Assembly: GCF_013200955.2 (NCBI RefSeq)
Contig: NZ_CP053697.2
Coordinates: 2,728,001-2,792,000, forward strand
Origin: Pseudomonas campi
GTDB lineage: Bacteria > Pseudomonadota > Gammaproteobacteria > Pseudomonadales > Pseudomonadaceae
Reading direction: 5' to 3'
DNA: 64,000 nt
Shown: positions 1-10,485 of the stretch, one piece after another
Position numbering within the stretch: position 1 is the stretch's first letter
How the letters are laid out: each line of letters begins with the position of its first letter
Translations under genes and position numbers: made by a program
The notes under the pieces: generated by a model
Told to the model about the DNA's origin: nothing
Databases searched by the model: none
Seen by the model: only the letters and a program-made list of their open reading frames with translations

Positions 1-169
1 TGTGGTGGTTGCACTTGGGGCAGACATCTTCGGTCTTTTCCAGCTCGGGGCGATACAGGACGGCGTCGCAGGACGGGCACTTGTGCCACAACCCTTCCGG
101 CACCGAGCTCTTCTTGACCTCGGAACGCATGATCGAAGGGATCAGCTTTTCTCTCAACCAGTTGCTCAT
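1..169 (-). CDS. accD: Acetyl-CoA carboxylase carboxyltransferase subunit beta, 5' end only
   Basis: This is the N-terminal part of the beta subunit of the carboxyltransferase that moves carboxyl from biotin to acetyl-CoA to make malonyl-CoA in fatty acid synthesis. The visible 56 residues begin [20 protein letters not shown] and contain the AccD zinc ribbon, two CxxC pairs (CPSC and CPKC) that are complete just before the window edge. The ATG at 169 is preceded by a GGAGAG ribosome binding site. It follows trpF in the same direction, the usual trpF-accD order of Pseudomonas. The crotonase-fold body lies outside the window. Confidence 0.93.
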   Translation of the reverse strand, partial: MSNWLREKLIPSIMRSEVKKSSVPEGLWHKCPSCDAVLYRPELEKTEDVCPKCNHH

Positions 170-308
170 GCTCACTCTCCGTAGCTGACCCGGTGCGACG
201 CTACGCGCCGGTAAACTCATACTCACGGCCCATGCAGCCCAGCCAAACTGGCCTGCCTGGACGACTCAAAGACTGCTTATGGACGGCAGGCGCTGCAAGC
301 CCGTCACA

Positions 309-929
309 TCAAGCGCCACGTGCCGCACGAATAAAAGCCCGAACCTTGTCGGCATCCTTGATGCCCTTCGCCGACTCCACGCCACCACTAATATCCACCG
401 CATAAGGGCGTACCCGAGCAATGGCCGCCGCGACGTTATCCGGGGTCAGCCCGCCGGCCAGGATCACCGGCTTGGGAAGTTCAGCCGGCACCAGTGACCA
501 GTCGAAGGCCAAACCGGTACCACCGGGGACACCCTCGACGAAGGTGTCCAGCAGAACGCCAGAAGCACTGGGGTATTGCGCCATCTGCGCGGCAATATCA
601 TCACCAGCCTTGACCCGCAGCGCCTTGATATAGGGACGACCGTAGCCCTCGCACTGCTCAACCGATTCATCGCCATGGAACTGCAAGAGATCCAGTGGCA
701 CCTGAGCCAGGATCTGCTGCAGCTCGGCCCGCGGCATGTCCACGAACAAGCCAACCGTGGTCACGAACGGCGGCAACGCCGCAATGATCTGTTGCGCCTG
801 CGCCACGCTGACCGCGCGCGGACTCCTGGCGTAGAACACCAGGCCTATGGCATCGGCACCCGCGGCGGCGGCGGCAAGCGCATCCTCAACACGGGTAATA
901 CCGCAAATCTTGCTGCGAACGGCTGACAA
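309..929 (-). CDS. trpF: Phosphoribosylanthranilate isomerase
   Basis: It converts N-(5-phosphoribosyl)anthranilate to the carboxyphenylamino-deoxyribulose phosphate in tryptophan synthesis, a cytoplasmic TIM-barrel enzyme. The protein starts [16 protein letters not shown], with the KICGI motif holding the catalytic Cys, and later has LLDTFVEG with the catalytic Asp and the phosphate-binding GGLTPDNV and DISGGVES segments. I chose the TTG at 929 (206 residues, the normal length), because AAGGTG stands 7 bases upstream and the protein aligns there. An upstream TTG at 950 would add seven residues that do not look like TrpF. It lies between truA and accD. Confidence 0.92.
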   Translation of the reverse strand: MSAVRSKICGITRVEDALAAAAAGADAIGLVFYARSPRAVSVAQAQQIIAALPPFVTTVGLFVDMPRAELQQILAQVPLDLLQFHGDESVEQCEGYGRPYIKALRVKAGDDIAAQMAQYPSASGVLLDTFVEGVPGGTGLAFDWSLVPAELPKPVILAGGLTPDNVAAAIARVRPYAVDISGGVESAKGIKDADKVRAFIRAARGA

Positions 930-963
930 GTACTGGCACCTTGTAGGCAAAAAACGATGATAA

Positions 964-992
964 CAAAACTGCCGGCGTCTTTTCGCCGCCGG
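964..992 (-). terminator. Probable rho-independent terminator between truA and trpF
   Basis: Read on the minus strand, CCGGCG and CGCCGG (972-977 and 987-992) pair around an A-rich loop and are followed by CAGTTTTG. It lies just after the truA stop and before trpF. The stem is short and the T run is only four bases, so it may only attenuate. Confidence 0.45.
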
Positions 993-996
993 TAGC

Positions 997-1863
997 CTAG
1001 CGCCCCGCCATCACATCCGGCAGCCCGGAGAGGAAATGCGGCCCCAGGTAACGCTGCGGCAAGTCGAACTCTGCCGGGTATTCCACCTGCACCAGGTACA
1101 AGCCATAGGGATGCGCAGTGACCCCACCGGTACGCCGCACCCGGCTTTCCAGCACCTCCCCCACCCACTCCACCGGCCGCTCGCCGGCGCCGATGGTCAT
1201 CAGCACCCCGGCGAAGTTACGCACCATGTGATGCAGGAAGGCATTAGCACGAATATCCAGCACGATGAAACGCCCGTGCTCGAGCAGCTCCAGATGGTGC
1301 ACGGTCTTGATCGGCGACTTGGCCTGACACTGGCGCGCGCGGAAGGCGCTGAAGTCATGGGTACCCACCAGATAGCGGGCCGCCGCACGCATACGCTCGA
1401 TATCCAGCGGCCGGTGATTCCAGGTGACCTCCTCAGCCATGTGCGCCGGACGGATCTGATCGTTGTAGATCACGTAGCGATAGCGCCGGGCCATGGCACT
1501 GAAGCGTGCATCGAACTCACGTGGCATGGCCTTGGCCCAGGTCACGCTGATATCGGCCGGCAGGTTGAGGTTGGCGCCCATCGCCCAGGAGTGCATGGTG
1601 CGCTCGACATGGGTATCGAAGTGCACCACCTGGCCACTGGCATGCACCAGCGCGTCGGTACGCCCGGCACAGCTCAACGTGACCGGCGCACCACCGGCAA
1701 CCTTGGACAACGCCTTTTCCAGGCTCTCCTGAATAGACGGAACGCCAGCCCGCTGGCGCTGGAAGCCACGATAACGCGAGCCCCGGTATTCGACGCCCAG
1801 GGCAATCCTGGAAACGCCAACGGCAGCCGAATCGGCTGCCGTTGATGGTATTGCTTCAGACAT
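997..1863 (-). CDS. truA: tRNA pseudouridine(38-40) synthase
   Basis: It isomerises uridines 38-40 in the anticodon arm of tRNAs to pseudouridine. The 288-residue protein has the TruA opening ([17 protein letters not shown]) and the active-site segment [14 protein letters not shown] with catalytic Asp70. Most TruA proteins have TDAGVHA or TDKGVHA here, so the Leu after DA is a small departure. The C-terminal half has [13 protein letters not shown], the usual TruA helix. It starts 3 bases after the fimV stop, so it is probably co-transcribed with fimV, the standard Pseudomonas arrangement. Confidence 0.95.
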   Translation of the reverse strand: MSEAIPSTAADSAAVGVSRIALGVEYRGSRYRGFQRQRAGVPSIQESLEKALSKVAGGAPVTLSCAGRTDALVHASGQVVHFDTHVERTMHSWAMGANLNLPADISVTWAKAMPREFDARFSAMARRYRYVIYNDQIRPAHMAEEVTWNHRPLDIERMRAAARYLVGTHDFSAFRARQCQAKSPIKTVHHLELLEHGRFIVLDIRANAFLHHMVRNFAGVLMTIGAGERPVEWVGEVLESRVRRTGGVTAHPYGLYLVQVEYPAEFDLPQRYLGPHFLSGLPDVMAGR

Positions 1864-1866
1864 TTA

Positions 1867-4623
1867 TCAAACCAGTTTGCTGATCAGCTCGCGCGCTTCC
1901 TGCTGCTGACCTTCGTTACCTTCAGCGACTACTTCGTCGAGGATGTCACGAGCGCCTTCGGCGTCGCCCATGTCGATGTAGGCGCGCGCCAGATCCAGCT
2001 TGGTCGCGGTTTCATCGGTCCCCGAAAGGAAGTCAAAGTCGTCGTCCATATCCAATCCTGTAGCAGCCGACTCCGGGACTGCAGCCATCGGCAGCTCGTC
2101 AGCCAGCAGAGGCTCATCCAGACCGCCACTCAGCTGTTCCAGTTCGGCACTCACTTCATCTAGCTGAGCAGCGAAACTGTCGGCAGCCGGAGCGCTGGCA
2201 ACCGGCTCATCAGCCAGGGACAGGTCGAAATCGGCCGACATATCCAGCTCGGCTTCCGCCGGAGCAGAACTCAGCGACACCGCCGGCTCATCTTCCAGGC
2301 TGAGCATGAAATCATCTTCGGCCAGCTCGGCAGGCTTGCTGTCGGCCTCCAGATCCAGACTGAAATCGGCCAGATCATCACCCAGCTCCAGAGCATCGGC
2401 AGTGTTGTCGGCGCCCAGATCCAGATCGAAATCCAGATCGGCGGCCGCACTGCTTTCAGCGACTGGCAGATCCAGACTCAGCTCATCCAGATCGGCCTCG
2501 TTTGACTTGGCGGCCTCCTGCAGATCGCTATCCAGGTCATCCAGGCTCAGATCAAAAGCATCATCCAGGTCGGCACCCTTGGACGGAGCAGCAGGCTCAT
2601 CCAGGGTCAGGTCATCGAGACTGAAAGAGTCCAGATCGTCCAACGCAGCCATGCCGGCGGCAGCACCGACCACCATGGCCGGGTATTTGGCCTTGAGCTG
2701 ATCAACGGCGGCAGCACCACCGCCGATTTCGCGCAGCTCCTGCTCCTGGCGGGCAAAGCCATCACGGTCACCCAGCTCGGCATAGACCTCCATCAGCTTC
2801 AGACGCAGATCGCTGCGCTGCGGCTCATCATTGATGGCGTTCTGCAGCAGCTCGGCCGCCTGGCTGAACTTGCCGTAAGCAATATAGATATCCGCCTCGC
2901 CCAAGGCATCGGCGGTCTGCGGAGCAACACGCTCCTGCTCTCGAACTTCGGTATCCGAGGAAGCGCTATCCAGGCCGGCAAAGCTGTCTTCCGGCATATC
3001 CAGATCAGCTTCGAAAGGGCTAGCGGATACATCATCGCTGGCCAGGCTTTCCTGCAGCTCGGCCTCTTTCATCGCATTGCGACGTGAAACCACCATCAGG
3101 CCAACCAGCAAGGCCAGCAAAGCACCACCGCCTAGCGCACCCAGGAGCATCGGGTTTGCCATCAGATCATCGATGAAGCTGGTCGGCGCAGGCTCCTGCA
3201 CGACTACGGGCTTCTTGACCGGCGGTTTCTCCGGTTTGACGACCTCTGCCGGCTTGGCCGGGGCCACAGCAACCGGCTTGACCGGCTCTACCTTGGGCGC
3301 CGGTTCTTCGCTGTAGTTGTAATCAGGTGTCGCAGGCTTGGGCGTCTCGACCTTCGGCTCGGTAACCGGAGCCTTGGCCTCAACCGGCTTGCTTTCGACG
3401 GGAGTCTTCGCTTCCACCGGAACCGACGGCGCCACTGGAGCAGTGGCAGCAGGAACGACCTTGCTCTGATTGGCCAGATCGCCTTGCAACTTGGCCAGCT
3501 GATTGTCTTTCAACTCGATCAGCTTCTGCAGCTTGTCCAACTGCCCCTGCAGATCACCCATGCGATCCTTCAGCTCTTCGTTCTCACGACGAGTGGAGTC
3601 CAGGCTCTCCTTGGTCACGGCCAGCTGGTCATTCAGTGCCTTGCTGTCGCCAGCACCCTTCTCGCTACCGCCAGCAGACTTGCCGCTCTCGGCAGCAACC
3701 AGCTTCAGGCTGTCCTTGCTCTCGGCCTTGGCCGGAGCGGCACCCGCTTCGGAGCGCTTGGTCGCATCCAGTTGGCGTGTACCAGTGGCAGCCAGACTGC
3801 GCCCTTCACGCCAGGCAGTGTTCTGCTCGGTAACCTGGGCAATCGCTTGCGCCTGGCTACGGCTCTTGACCTGCTGTTCATCGGGAAGACGCAGCACCTG
3901 ACCGCTTTTCAGGCGGTTGATATTGCCGTCGACGAAGGCGTTCGGATTGAGCTCCTGGATCGCCAGCATGGCCTGATGCACGGAGCCGCTGTGGCGCGAG
4001 CGCTGGGCAATTTCCCAAAGCGTGTCGTTGGAGGTTGTCTTGTACTGATCACCGGAGATCTGCGCGGCCGTGCTGGCAGCAGGCGTCGGCCGCGGTGCAG
4101 CCGGAGCGGCGGGAGCGACCGGACGCGGCGTCGGTGCGACGCTCTGCGGACGTGGTGCAGGGGCGGAAACCGGCGCAGATACAGGCAGACGCGGTGCTGC
4201 GGCAACCACAGGCTGCGGCGAATACATGGGCGGATCAAGCAGCAGGGTGTACTCACGCAGCAGGCGACCGTTGGGCCACAGCACTTCTACCAGGAAGTTC
4301 AGGTAGGGCTCGCGCACCGGCTTGCTGGAGGTGATGCGGATTACGCTCTTGCCATTGGGCTTGATCACCGGCGTGAACTTGAGGTCGGTCAGGAAGTACT
4401 GGCGATCAACGCCAGCCTTATTGAACTCCTCGGGGGACGCCAGGGTCGGAATCACTTCGGTGGTGCCCAGATCGCGCACCTCGAGCAATTCGATTTCCGC
4501 CACCAACGGCTGGCTCAGCGAAGACTTGAGGGTAACTTCCCCCAGCCCCAGCGCATGCGCCGCACCGGAAGTCATCGCTGAAGCAGCAGCGATTGCCAGC
4601 ACTAGTTTGCGAACCCGAACCAT
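1867..4623 (-). CDS. fimV: Type IV pilus / polar hub protein FimV
   Basis: FimV is an inner-membrane peptidoglycan-binding protein needed for twitching motility and polar assembly of pilus and secretion components. The 918-residue product nearly equals the P. aeruginosa length. It has a signal peptide (residues 1-24, ending AAHALG), the conserved periplasmic FimV N-terminal domain (about 25-135), a Pro/Ala-rich linker, a LysM domain (about 193-250, NDTLWEIAQRSRHSGS), a coiled coil (about 325-390), a Pro/Lys-rich stretch, one membrane helix (GALGGGALLALLVGLMVV), and an acidic cytoplasmic tail. The tail has an early TPR-like segment and the C-terminal FimV domain (LDLARAYIDMGDAEGARDIL). The 153-base gap upstream separates it from usg and holds its promoter. 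Confidence 0.95.
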   Translation of the reverse strand: MVRVRKLVLAIAAASAMTSGAAHALGLGEVTLKSSLSQPLVAEIELLEVRDLGTTEVIPTLASPEEFNKAGVDRQYFLTDLKFTPVIKPNGKSVIRITSSKPVREPYLNFLVEVLWPNGRLLREYTLLLDPPMYSPQPVVAAAPRLPVSAPVSAPAPRPQSVAPTPRPVAPAAPAAPRPTPAASTAAQISGDQYKTTSNDTLWEIAQRSRHSGSVHQAMLAIQELNPNAFVDGNINRLKSGQVLRLPDEQQVKSRSQAQAIAQVTEQNTAWREGRSLAATGTRQLDATKRSEAGAAPAKAESKDSLKLVAAESGKSAGGSEKGAGDSKALNDQLAVTKESLDSTRRENEELKDRMGDLQGQLDKLQKLIELKDNQLAKLQGDLANQSKVVPAATAPVAPSVPVEAKTPVESKPVEAKAPVTEPKVETPKPATPDYNYSEEPAPKVEPVKPVAVAPAKPAEVVKPEKPPVKKPVVVQEPAPTSFIDDLMANPMLLGALGGGALLALLVGLMVVSRRNAMKEAELQESLASDDVSASPFEADLDMPEDSFAGLDSASSDTEVREQERVAPQTADALGEADIYIAYGKFSQAAELLQNAINDEPQRSDLRLKLMEVYAELGDRDGFARQEQELREIGGGAAAVDQLKAKYPAMVVGAAAGMAALDDLDSFSLDDLTLDEPAAPSKGADLDDAFDLSLDDLDSDLQEAAKSNEADLDELSLDLPVAESSAAADLDFDLDLGADNTADALELGDDLADFSLDLEADSKPAELAEDDFMLSLEDEPAVSLSSAPAEAELDMSADFDLSLADEPVASAPAADSFAAQLDEVSAELEQLSGGLDEPLLADELPMAAVPESAATGLDMDDDFDFLSGTDETATKLDLARAYIDMGDAEGARDILDEVVAEGNEGQQQEARELISKLV

Positions 4624-4776
4624 AGCGTAATCCCTTGTTTTATCTTTTTTTCTCGATAATCGAGAGGATTTTGAAGGTCACTGCCTGCACCCGCTTAAAG
4701 CGGCTCCCCGTCAGCGATCAGCCAAACCAGTATTGCCAAGCTAGAAAGATTCTTCAAATTTGGGGCTAAGTATCTT

Positions 4777-5787
4777 TTACAGATAGTGTTTTATCAACAA
4801 CTCGGCTATTTGCACAGCATTTAGCGCCGAGCCTTTTCGTACATTATCAGACGCAATCCACAAATTGAGTTCTGCCGGGTCATCCAGCCCTGCACGCAGA
4901 CGTCCGACATAGACTTCATTCTGCCCCACCGCATCGCCGACCACGCTGGGATAATCGCCTGCCTCGACCAGTTCGATACCAGCCTGCGCCTCCAACCCCT
5001 GGGCAGCGCCGGCAACATCCACCGGCTGCGCGGCCTGCAGCGCAACCGCCAGGCTATCACCGAAGAAAACCGGCGCCTGCACGCAGGTTGCCGACACTCG
5101 CAATGCCGGCAGCGCCAGCACCTGCTTCAATTCCTCTGCCACACGCCGCTCGAGGACGGCATGGCCGCCCTCCTCCAGCGCGCCGACCCGAGCCAGCAGA
5201 TTGAACGCGATCTGCTGATCGAACACCCTGGGCTCCAGCGGGCGCATGTTGAGCAGCTCGGTAGTCTGCTTCGCCAACTCGGCAATCCCTTCCCTACCCT
5301 GACTGGAGACCGCCAGCGCGGCGGTAAGCGTGACTTTCTGCAGGTCGAGCTGTGCACGCAGCGGTGCCAGCACCAGCGCCAGTGCGGCTACCACCGGCAC
5401 GGGGCTGGCCAACAGATAAGGCGATTTGAGCGTAGCCAACAATTCTGCGTTCGCTTCCGGCACCAGGCGCGGCGCCTGCTGCAGCGACAGCGCGGCGCTC
5501 AGATCGATTACCGAACATCCCGCCGCCTGTGCCTTGAGTGCCGACGCCCGACTGATCGCCTCGCCGGCACAGAAGAAGGCCAGACGCACCTGGGCGAAAT
5601 CGAAATCCGCCAGCTCGCGCACACGCAGGTTCTTGCCGCGAAACGGCACGGATTGCCCGGCAGACGCGCTACCAGCCAGCAGATGCAGGGTGCCAACAGG
5701 GAATTCGCGCTCATCGAGCAGTTGCACGATGGTTTCGCCGACCGTACCGGTGGCGCCGACTACCGCGATATCAAAGGACTGGGACAT
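4777..5787 (-). CDS. usg: USG-1 type aspartate-semialdehyde dehydrogenase paralogue
   Basis: A 336-residue relative of Asd, beginning SQSFDIAVVGATGTVGETIV with the N-terminal NADP-binding Rossmann glycine motif. Where true Asd has the catalytic Cys in a SNASC or GGNCT loop, this protein reads KSPYLLASPVPVVAALAL and has no Cys, so it is unlikely to be a dehydrogenase. Such paralogues next to asd are standard in Pseudomonas and of unclear role. The ATG at 5787 was chosen over a TTG at 5802 because the family starts MSQ and AAGG lies 5 bases upstream. A strong terminator separates it from asd. Confidence 0.87.
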   Translation of the reverse strand: MSQSFDIAVVGATGTVGETIVQLLDEREFPVGTLHLLAGSASAGQSVPFRGKNLRVRELADFDFAQVRLAFFCAGEAISRASALKAQAAGCSVIDLSAALSLQQAPRLVPEANAELLATLKSPYLLASPVPVVAALALVLAPLRAQLDLQKVTLTAALAVSSQGREGIAELAKQTTELLNMRPLEPRVFDQQIAFNLLARVGALEEGGHAVLERRVAEELKQVLALPALRVSATCVQAPVFFGDSLAVALQAAQPVDVAGAAQGLEAQAGIELVEAGDYPSVVGDAVGQNEVYVGRLRAGLDDPAELNLWIASDNVRKGSALNAVQIAELLIKHYL

Positions 5788-5858
5788 GGGAACCTTGCAC
5801 AAGAGAGCCGAATGGGCGGCACTCTAACCCCGCTCACGGCGCAGGCAAAGCTACAACG

Positions 5859-5889
5859 AAAAAGGGGCTGGTTTGACCAGCCCCTTTTT
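5859..5889 (-). terminator. Rho-independent terminator after asd
   Basis: Two 14-base arms (5859-5872 and 5876-5889) pair perfectly around a 3-base loop. The stem is rich in G/C with five A and five T at its ends, so it reads as a terminator in both directions. It sits 4 bases beyond the asd stop and upstream of usg, which suggests usg needs its own promoter or receives read-through. Confidence 0.9.
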
Positions 5890-5893
5890 CTTG

Positions 5894-7006
5894 TTAACGC
5901 TCCAGCAGGATACGCAACATGCGCCGCAGCGGCTCGGCCGCGCCCCACAGCAACTGGTCACCGACGGTGAAAGCCCCGAGGTACTGCGTGCCCATGTTGA
6001 GCTTGCGCAGACGGCCAATCGGCACACTCAGGGTACCGGTCACGGCCGTCGGGCCCAGATCGCGGATGCTGGCTTCACGCTGGTTCGGCACCAGCTTGAC
6101 CCAGGGGTTGTGCTGGCTGATCAGACCTTCGATGTCGGCCAGCGGCACGTCCTTGTTCAGCTTGATGGTCAGCGCCTGGCTGTGGCAGCGCATGGCGCCG
6201 ATGCGCACGCACAGACCGTCGACCGGGATCGGGCTCTTGTTGCGCCCGAGGATCTTGTTGGTCTCGGCCTGGCCCTTCCACTCTTCGCGGCTCTGCCCAT
6301 TCGGCAGTTCCTTGTCGATGTAGGGAATGAGGCTGCCAGCCAGCGGCATGCCGAAGTTGTCCACCGGGAAGGCTTCTCCACGCATGGTTTCGGCGACCTT
6401 GCGGTCGATGTCGAGGATGGCGCTGGCCGGATTGGCCAGATCGTCCGCCACGGCACCATGAATGGCGCCCATCTGCTTGATCAGCTCGCGCATGTTCTGC
6501 GCCCCGGCACCGCTCGCCGCCTGGTAGGTCATGGCGCTCATCCACTCGACCAGACCGGCTTCGTAGAGGCCGCCCAGGGCCATCAGCATCAGGCTGACGG
6601 TGCAGTTGCCGCCGATGTAGTTCTTCACGCCGCCGTCCAGCGACTGGTCGATGACCTTGCGGTTGACCGGGTCCAGCACGATCACCGAGTCATCGGCCAT
6701 GCGCAGGCTGGAGGCCGCGTCGATCCAGTAGCCGTTCCAGCCGGCTTCGCGCAGCTTGGGGAAGACTTCGCTGGTGTAGTCGCCACCCTGGCAGGTCAGG
6801 ATTACATCGAGACCCTTCAGTTCGTCGATGTTGTAGGCATCCTTCAGCGGGGCGACGTCCTTGCCCACGGCCGGGCCCTGGCCGCCGACATTGGAGGTGG
6901 TGAAGAACACCGGCTCGATCAGGTCGAAGTCACGCTCTTCCAGCATGCGCTGCATGAGCACGGAACCGACCATACCGCGCCAACCGATCAGACCTACACG
7001 TTTCAT
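5894..7006 (-). CDS. asd: Aspartate-semialdehyde dehydrogenase
   Basis: It reduces aspartyl phosphate to aspartate semialdehyde with NADPH, the branch point to lysine, diaminopimelate, threonine and methionine. The 370-residue protein starts [20 protein letters not shown] (Rossmann glycine motif) and carries the catalytic Cys135 in GGNCTVSLM, the [11 protein letters not shown] loop, and the substrate-binding region around [11 protein letters not shown] with the active-site His. A GTG six bases upstream at 7012 is possible, but the ATG gives the family length. It follows leuB by 55 bases, so the leu genes and asd may share a transcript, and it ends in a strong terminator. Confidence 0.96.
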   Translation of the reverse strand: MKRVGLIGWRGMVGSVLMQRMLEERDFDLIEPVFFTTSNVGGQGPAVGKDVAPLKDAYNIDELKGLDVILTCQGGDYTSEVFPKLREAGWNGYWIDAASSLRMADDSVIVLDPVNRKVIDQSLDGGVKNYIGGNCTVSLMLMALGGLYEAGLVEWMSAMTYQAASGAGAQNMRELIKQMGAIHGAVADDLANPASAILDIDRKVAETMRGEAFPVDNFGMPLAGSLIPYIDKELPNGQSREEWKGQAETNKILGRNKSPIPVDGLCVRIGAMRCHSQALTIKLNKDVPLADIEGLISQHNPWVKLVPNQREASIRDLGPTAVTGTLSVPIGRLRKLNMGTQYLGAFTVGDQLLWGAAEPLRRMLRILLER

Positions 7007-7061
7007 AGCCACTACACCCTAAAGAAGAAGCAGGCCGCTGCCGCGCAGCGGGCCGCAGAGA

Positions 7062-8144
7062 TTACAGATTACGCAGGGCCTCGACCACTGCGTCACCCAT
7101 GCCGGCCGTACCAACCTTGGTCATGCCGGCGGAGAAGATGTCACCGGTACGCAGGCCCTGGTCCAGCACCTTGCTCACCGCCAGCTCGATGGCATCGGCG
7201 GCCGCGGCCTGGTTGAAGCTGTAGCGCAGCATCATCGACACCGAGAGGATGGTCGCCAGCGGGTTGGCGATGCCCTGACCGGCGATATCCGGCGCCGAGC
7301 CATGGCACGGCTCGTACATGCCCTTGTTGTTGGCATCCAGCGAGGCGGACGGCAGCATGCCGATGGAACCGGTGAGCATGGAAGCCTCATCCGACAGGAT
7401 GTCGCCAAACATGTTGTCGGTGACCATCACGTCGAACTGCTTGGGTGCGCGCACCAGCTGCATGGCCGCGTTGTCGACGTACATGTGGCTGAGCTCGACG
7501 TCCGGGTAACCCTTGGCCACTTCCTCGACCACGGCGCGCCACAGCTGGCTGGACGCCAGCACGTTGGCCTTGTCCACCGAGCACAGTTTCTTGCCGCGCA
7601 CGCGGGCCATGTCGAAACCGATCTGGGCGATGCGACGGATCTCGCTCTCGCTGTACGGCAGGGTGTCGTAGGCCATGCGCTCGCCGTTTTCCAGCACTTT
7701 GCTTTCGCGCGGCTGGCCGAAGTAGATGCCACCGGTCAGCTCACGGACGATGAGGATATCCAGGCCCGCCACCACTTCCGGCTTCAGCGACGAGGCGTCG
7801 GCCAGTTGCGGATAGAGGATGGCCGGACGCAGGTTGGCGAACAGGCCCAGCTGCGAACGGATCTTCAGCAGGCCGCGCTCCGGGCGGATGGCCGGATCGA
7901 TCTTGTCCCACTTCGGCCCGCCAACGGCGCCGAGCAGGATGGCATCGGCGGCACGCGCGCGCGCCAGGGTCTCGTCGGCCAGCGGCACGCCGTACTTGTC
8001 GACGGCAGCGCCGCCCAGCTCATCGAAGCTCAGCTCGAAACCCAGGCTGTACTTGTCATTGGCCAGCTGCAGCACCTTGACCGCTTCGGCCATGATTTCC
8101 GGGCCGATACCGTCGCCAGGGAGAACCAGAATCTGCTTGCTCAT
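7062..8144 (-). CDS. leuB: 3-isopropylmalate dehydrogenase
   Basis: It oxidises and decarboxylates 3-isopropylmalate with NAD in leucine synthesis. The 360-residue protein starts [20 protein letters not shown] and has the family signature [20 protein letters not shown], plus the substrate residues in [10 protein letters not shown] and the NAD-binding end [15 protein letters not shown]. The ATG at 8144 has GAGGAA about 7 bases upstream; longer readings run into the repeat upstream. It lies third after leuC and leuD, separated from leuD by about 100 bases filled mostly by a REP-type repeat. Confidence 0.96.
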   Translation of the reverse strand: MSKQILVLPGDGIGPEIMAEAVKVLQLANDKYSLGFELSFDELGGAAVDKYGVPLADETLARARAADAILLGAVGGPKWDKIDPAIRPERGLLKIRSQLGLFANLRPAILYPQLADASSLKPEVVAGLDILIVRELTGGIYFGQPRESKVLENGERMAYDTLPYSESEIRRIAQIGFDMARVRGKKLCSVDKANVLASSQLWRAVVEEVAKGYPDVELSHMYVDNAAMQLVRAPKQFDVMVTDNMFGDILSDEASMLTGSIGMLPSASLDANNKGMYEPCHGSAPDIAGQGIANPLATILSVSMMLRYSFNQAAAADAIELAVSKVLDQGLRTGDIFSAGMTKVGTAGMGDAVVEALRNL

Positions 8145-8163
8145 TGCATTCCTCAATCTATCC

Positions 8164-8235
8164 GTAGGGTGGATGACGCTTTTTTCATCCACCGAAACCC
8201 AGCACGGTGGATGGATGAAGCGCCATCCACCCTAC
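8164..8235 (-). repeat. REPIN-like inverted repeat, GTAGGGTGGATG family
   Basis: The copy begins GTAGGGTGGATG and ends CATCCACCCTAC, with further internal inverted matches (CATCCACC near 8186 and GGTGGATG near 8206), so it can fold as a long interrupted hairpin. It lies between leuD and leuB inside the leu operon. A second copy is at 40995-41065, and related half copies are at 52590-52673. Orientation is arbitrary. Confidence 0.8.
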
Positions 8236-8244
8236 TCTTTGGTC

Positions 8245-8892
8245 TTACTTGATCGCGCCGAACAGCCAGGGGCTGCTCTGCTGGTGTTTGCTTTCGAACG
8301 CCTTGATCGCCTCGGCGTCCTGCAGGGTCAGGCCAATGTCATCGAGGCCATTGAGCAGGCAGTGCTTGCGGAAGGCGTCGACCTCGAAGCGGTACTGCAC
8401 GCCATCCGGACGAGTCACGGTCTGCGCCGCCAGGTCGACGGTCAGCTGGTAGCCCTCGACGTCCTCAGCCTGCTGGAACAGCGCGTCGACTTCTTCATCC
8501 TTGAGGATGATCGGCAACAGGCCGTTCTTGAAGCTGTTGTTGAAGAAGATGTCGGCGAAACTCGGCGCGATGATGGTACGGAAACCGTACTCTTCCAGCG
8601 CCCAGGGCGCGTGCTCGCGGCTCGAGCCACAGCCAAAGTTCTCGCGGGCCAGCAGCACGCTGGCACCCTGGTAGCGCGGGAAATTCAGCACGAAATCATT
8701 ATTGATCGGGCGACCCGAGCTGTCCTGGTTCGGCTGACCGACATCCAGGTAGCGCCACTCGTCGAACAGGTTGGGGCCGAAGCCGCTGCGTTTGATCGAC
8801 TTCAAGAATTGCTTGGGAATGATCTGATCGGTGTCGACGTTGGCGCGGTCGAGCGGCGCGACGAGACCGGTGTGTTGGGTGAACGCTTTCAT
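8245..8892 (-). CDS. leuD: 3-isopropylmalate dehydratase small subunit
   Basis: It is the small subunit of isopropylmalate isomerase, which interconverts 2- and 3-isopropylmalate with LeuC. The 215-residue protein starts [20 protein letters not shown] and has the [11 protein letters not shown] segment and the swivel-domain motif [14 protein letters not shown] typical of the family. GAGGAGACGGACT before the ATG at 8892 gives a good ribosome binding site. It begins 11 bases after the leuC stop, so the two subunits are translated from one message. Confidence 0.96.
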   Translation of the reverse strand: MKAFTQHTGLVAPLDRANVDTDQIIPKQFLKSIKRSGFGPNLFDEWRYLDVGQPNQDSSGRPINNDFVLNFPRYQGASVLLARENFGCGSSREHAPWALEEYGFRTIIAPSFADIFFNNSFKNGLLPIILKDEEVDALFQQAEDVEGYQLTVDLAAQTVTRPDGVQYRFEVDAFRKHCLLNGLDDIGLTLQDAEAIKAFESKHQQSSPWLFGAIK

Positions 8893-8903
8893 AGTCCGTC
8901 TCC

Positions 8904-10331
8904 TCAGGCCTGCATCAGTTCGCGTACATCGATGAAACGGCCGGTCACCGCAGCCGCAGCAGCCATCGCCGGGCTGACCAGGTGGGTACGCCCGCCGGCG
9001 CCCTGACGGCCTTCGAAGTTGCGGTTGGAGGTGGACGCGCAATGCTCGCCACTGCCGAGCTTGTCCGGGTTCATCGCCAGGCACATGGAGCAGCCTGGCT
9101 CACGCCATTCGAAACCGGCCTCGATGAAGATCTTGTCCAGCCCCTCGGCCTCGGCCTGCGCCTTGACCAGCCCCGAGCCCGGCACCACCAGCGCCTGCTT
9201 GACGGTACTGGCAACCTTGCGCCCCTTGGCCACTTCGGCGGCGGCACGCAGGTCTTCGATCCGCGAGTTGGTGCAGGAGCCGATGAACACGCGGTCCAGC
9301 TGGATGTCGGTGATCGCCTGGTTGGCGGTCAGGCCCATGTATTTGAGGGCACGCACGATCGAGTCGCGCTTGACCGGGTCGGCCTCGGCAGCTGGGTCCG
9401 GCACGCGCTGGTCGACAGCCAGAACCATTTCCGGCGAAGTGCCCCAGCTGACCTGCGGCTTGATCTCGGCGGCGTCCAGTTCGACCACGGTGTCAAACAC
9501 CGCATCGGCATCGGAGACCAGGTCGGCCCAGGCGGCCACGGCCTTGTCCCAGTCGCTGCCTTTCGGCGCAAACGGACGGCCCTTGACATAGGCGATGGTC
9601 TTCTCGTCCACCGCTACCAGACCGACGCGGGCACCGGCCTCGATGGACATGTTGCAGATGGTCATGCGCCCTTCCAGCGACAGCTCGCGAATCGCGCTGC
9701 CGGCGAATTCCAGAGCATGGCCATTACCGCCGGCGGTGCCGATCTTGCCGATCACGGCGAGGACGATGTCCTTGGCAGTGACGCCGGCCGGCAACTGGCC
9801 TTCGACGCGCACCTGCATGTTCTTCATCTTCTTGGCGACCAGGCACTGGGTGGCGAGCACGTGCTCGACTTCCGAGGTGCCGATGCCGTGGGCCAGGGCA
9901 CCGAAGGCGCCGTGGGTGGAGGTGTGCGAGTCACCGCAGACCACGGTCATGCCCGGCAGAGTGGCGCCCTGCTCCGGGCCGACCACGTGGACGATGCCCT
10001 GACGGCTGTCGTTCATTTTGAATTCGAGGATGCCGAAGTCGTCGCAGTTCTCGTCGAGGGTCTGCACCTGGATGCGCGACACTTCGTCGGCGATCGACTC
10101 CAGGCCGCCCTGGCGCTCGGCCTTGGTGGTCGGCACGTTGTGATCCGGGGTGGCGATGTTGGCATCGATGCGCCAGGGCTTGCGCGCAGCCAGACGCAGC
10201 CCTTCGAAGGCCTGCGGCGAGGTCACTTCGTGGAGGATCTGCCGGTCGATGTAGATCAGCGACGAACCATCGTCGCGGCGCTTCACCTCATGCATTTCCC
10301 AGAGCTTGTCGTAGAGCGTTTTGCCGGCCAT
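8904..10331 (-). CDS. leuC: 3-isopropylmalate dehydratase large subunit
   Basis: It is the iron-sulphur subunit of isopropylmalate isomerase in leucine synthesis. The 475-residue aconitase-family protein starts [20 protein letters not shown] and contains the 4Fe-4S ligands: one Cys in [13 protein letters not shown] and the CxxC pair in [15 protein letters not shown]. It also has [20 protein letters not shown], a classic aconitase motif. The ATG at 10331 has GAGGA at a suitable distance. It is the first gene of the leu operon, divergent from the LysR gene, from which it is separated by a promoter region and a MITE-like element. Confidence 0.96.
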   Translation of the reverse strand: MAGKTLYDKLWEMHEVKRRDDGSSLIYIDRQILHEVTSPQAFEGLRLAARKPWRIDANIATPDHNVPTTKAERQGGLESIADEVSRIQVQTLDENCDDFGILEFKMNDSRQGIVHVVGPEQGATLPGMTVVCGDSHTSTHGAFGALAHGIGTSEVEHVLATQCLVAKKMKNMQVRVEGQLPAGVTAKDIVLAVIGKIGTAGGNGHALEFAGSAIRELSLEGRMTICNMSIEAGARVGLVAVDEKTIAYVKGRPFAPKGSDWDKAVAAWADLVSDADAVFDTVVELDAAEIKPQVSWGTSPEMVLAVDQRVPDPAAEADPVKRDSIVRALKYMGLTANQAITDIQLDRVFIGSCTNSRIEDLRAAAEVAKGRKVASTVKQALVVPGSGLVKAQAEAEGLDKIFIEAGFEWREPGCSMCLAMNPDKLGSGEHCASTSNRNFEGRQGAGGRTHLVSPAMAAAAAVTGRFIDVRELMQA

Positions 10332-10485
10332 CGGAACAATCCTCATCAGCGGTTTGTGGGGCGCAGGGTCTATGGCCCTTTTACCTATGTGGCGATCCTA
10401 GGGGCTGGCATCAAATAACTCCAATTCATATTTTTTATTCAAAGCATTCCCAGGCGGAATACAGCAGCGCTAAGCTGCACGCCTG
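10332..10485 (-). promoter_or_regulatory. leuC upstream region with AT-rich promoter island
   Basis: Between leuC and the repeat element lies an unusually AT-rich island (about 10410-10445) in an otherwise GC-rich setting. On the minus strand TTGAAT is followed after 18 bases by TTATTT, a plausible weak sigma-70 promoter for the leu operon. A LysR gene stands divergently beyond the repeat, so a LysR operator may lie here, but I could not define one. Confidence 0.4.
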
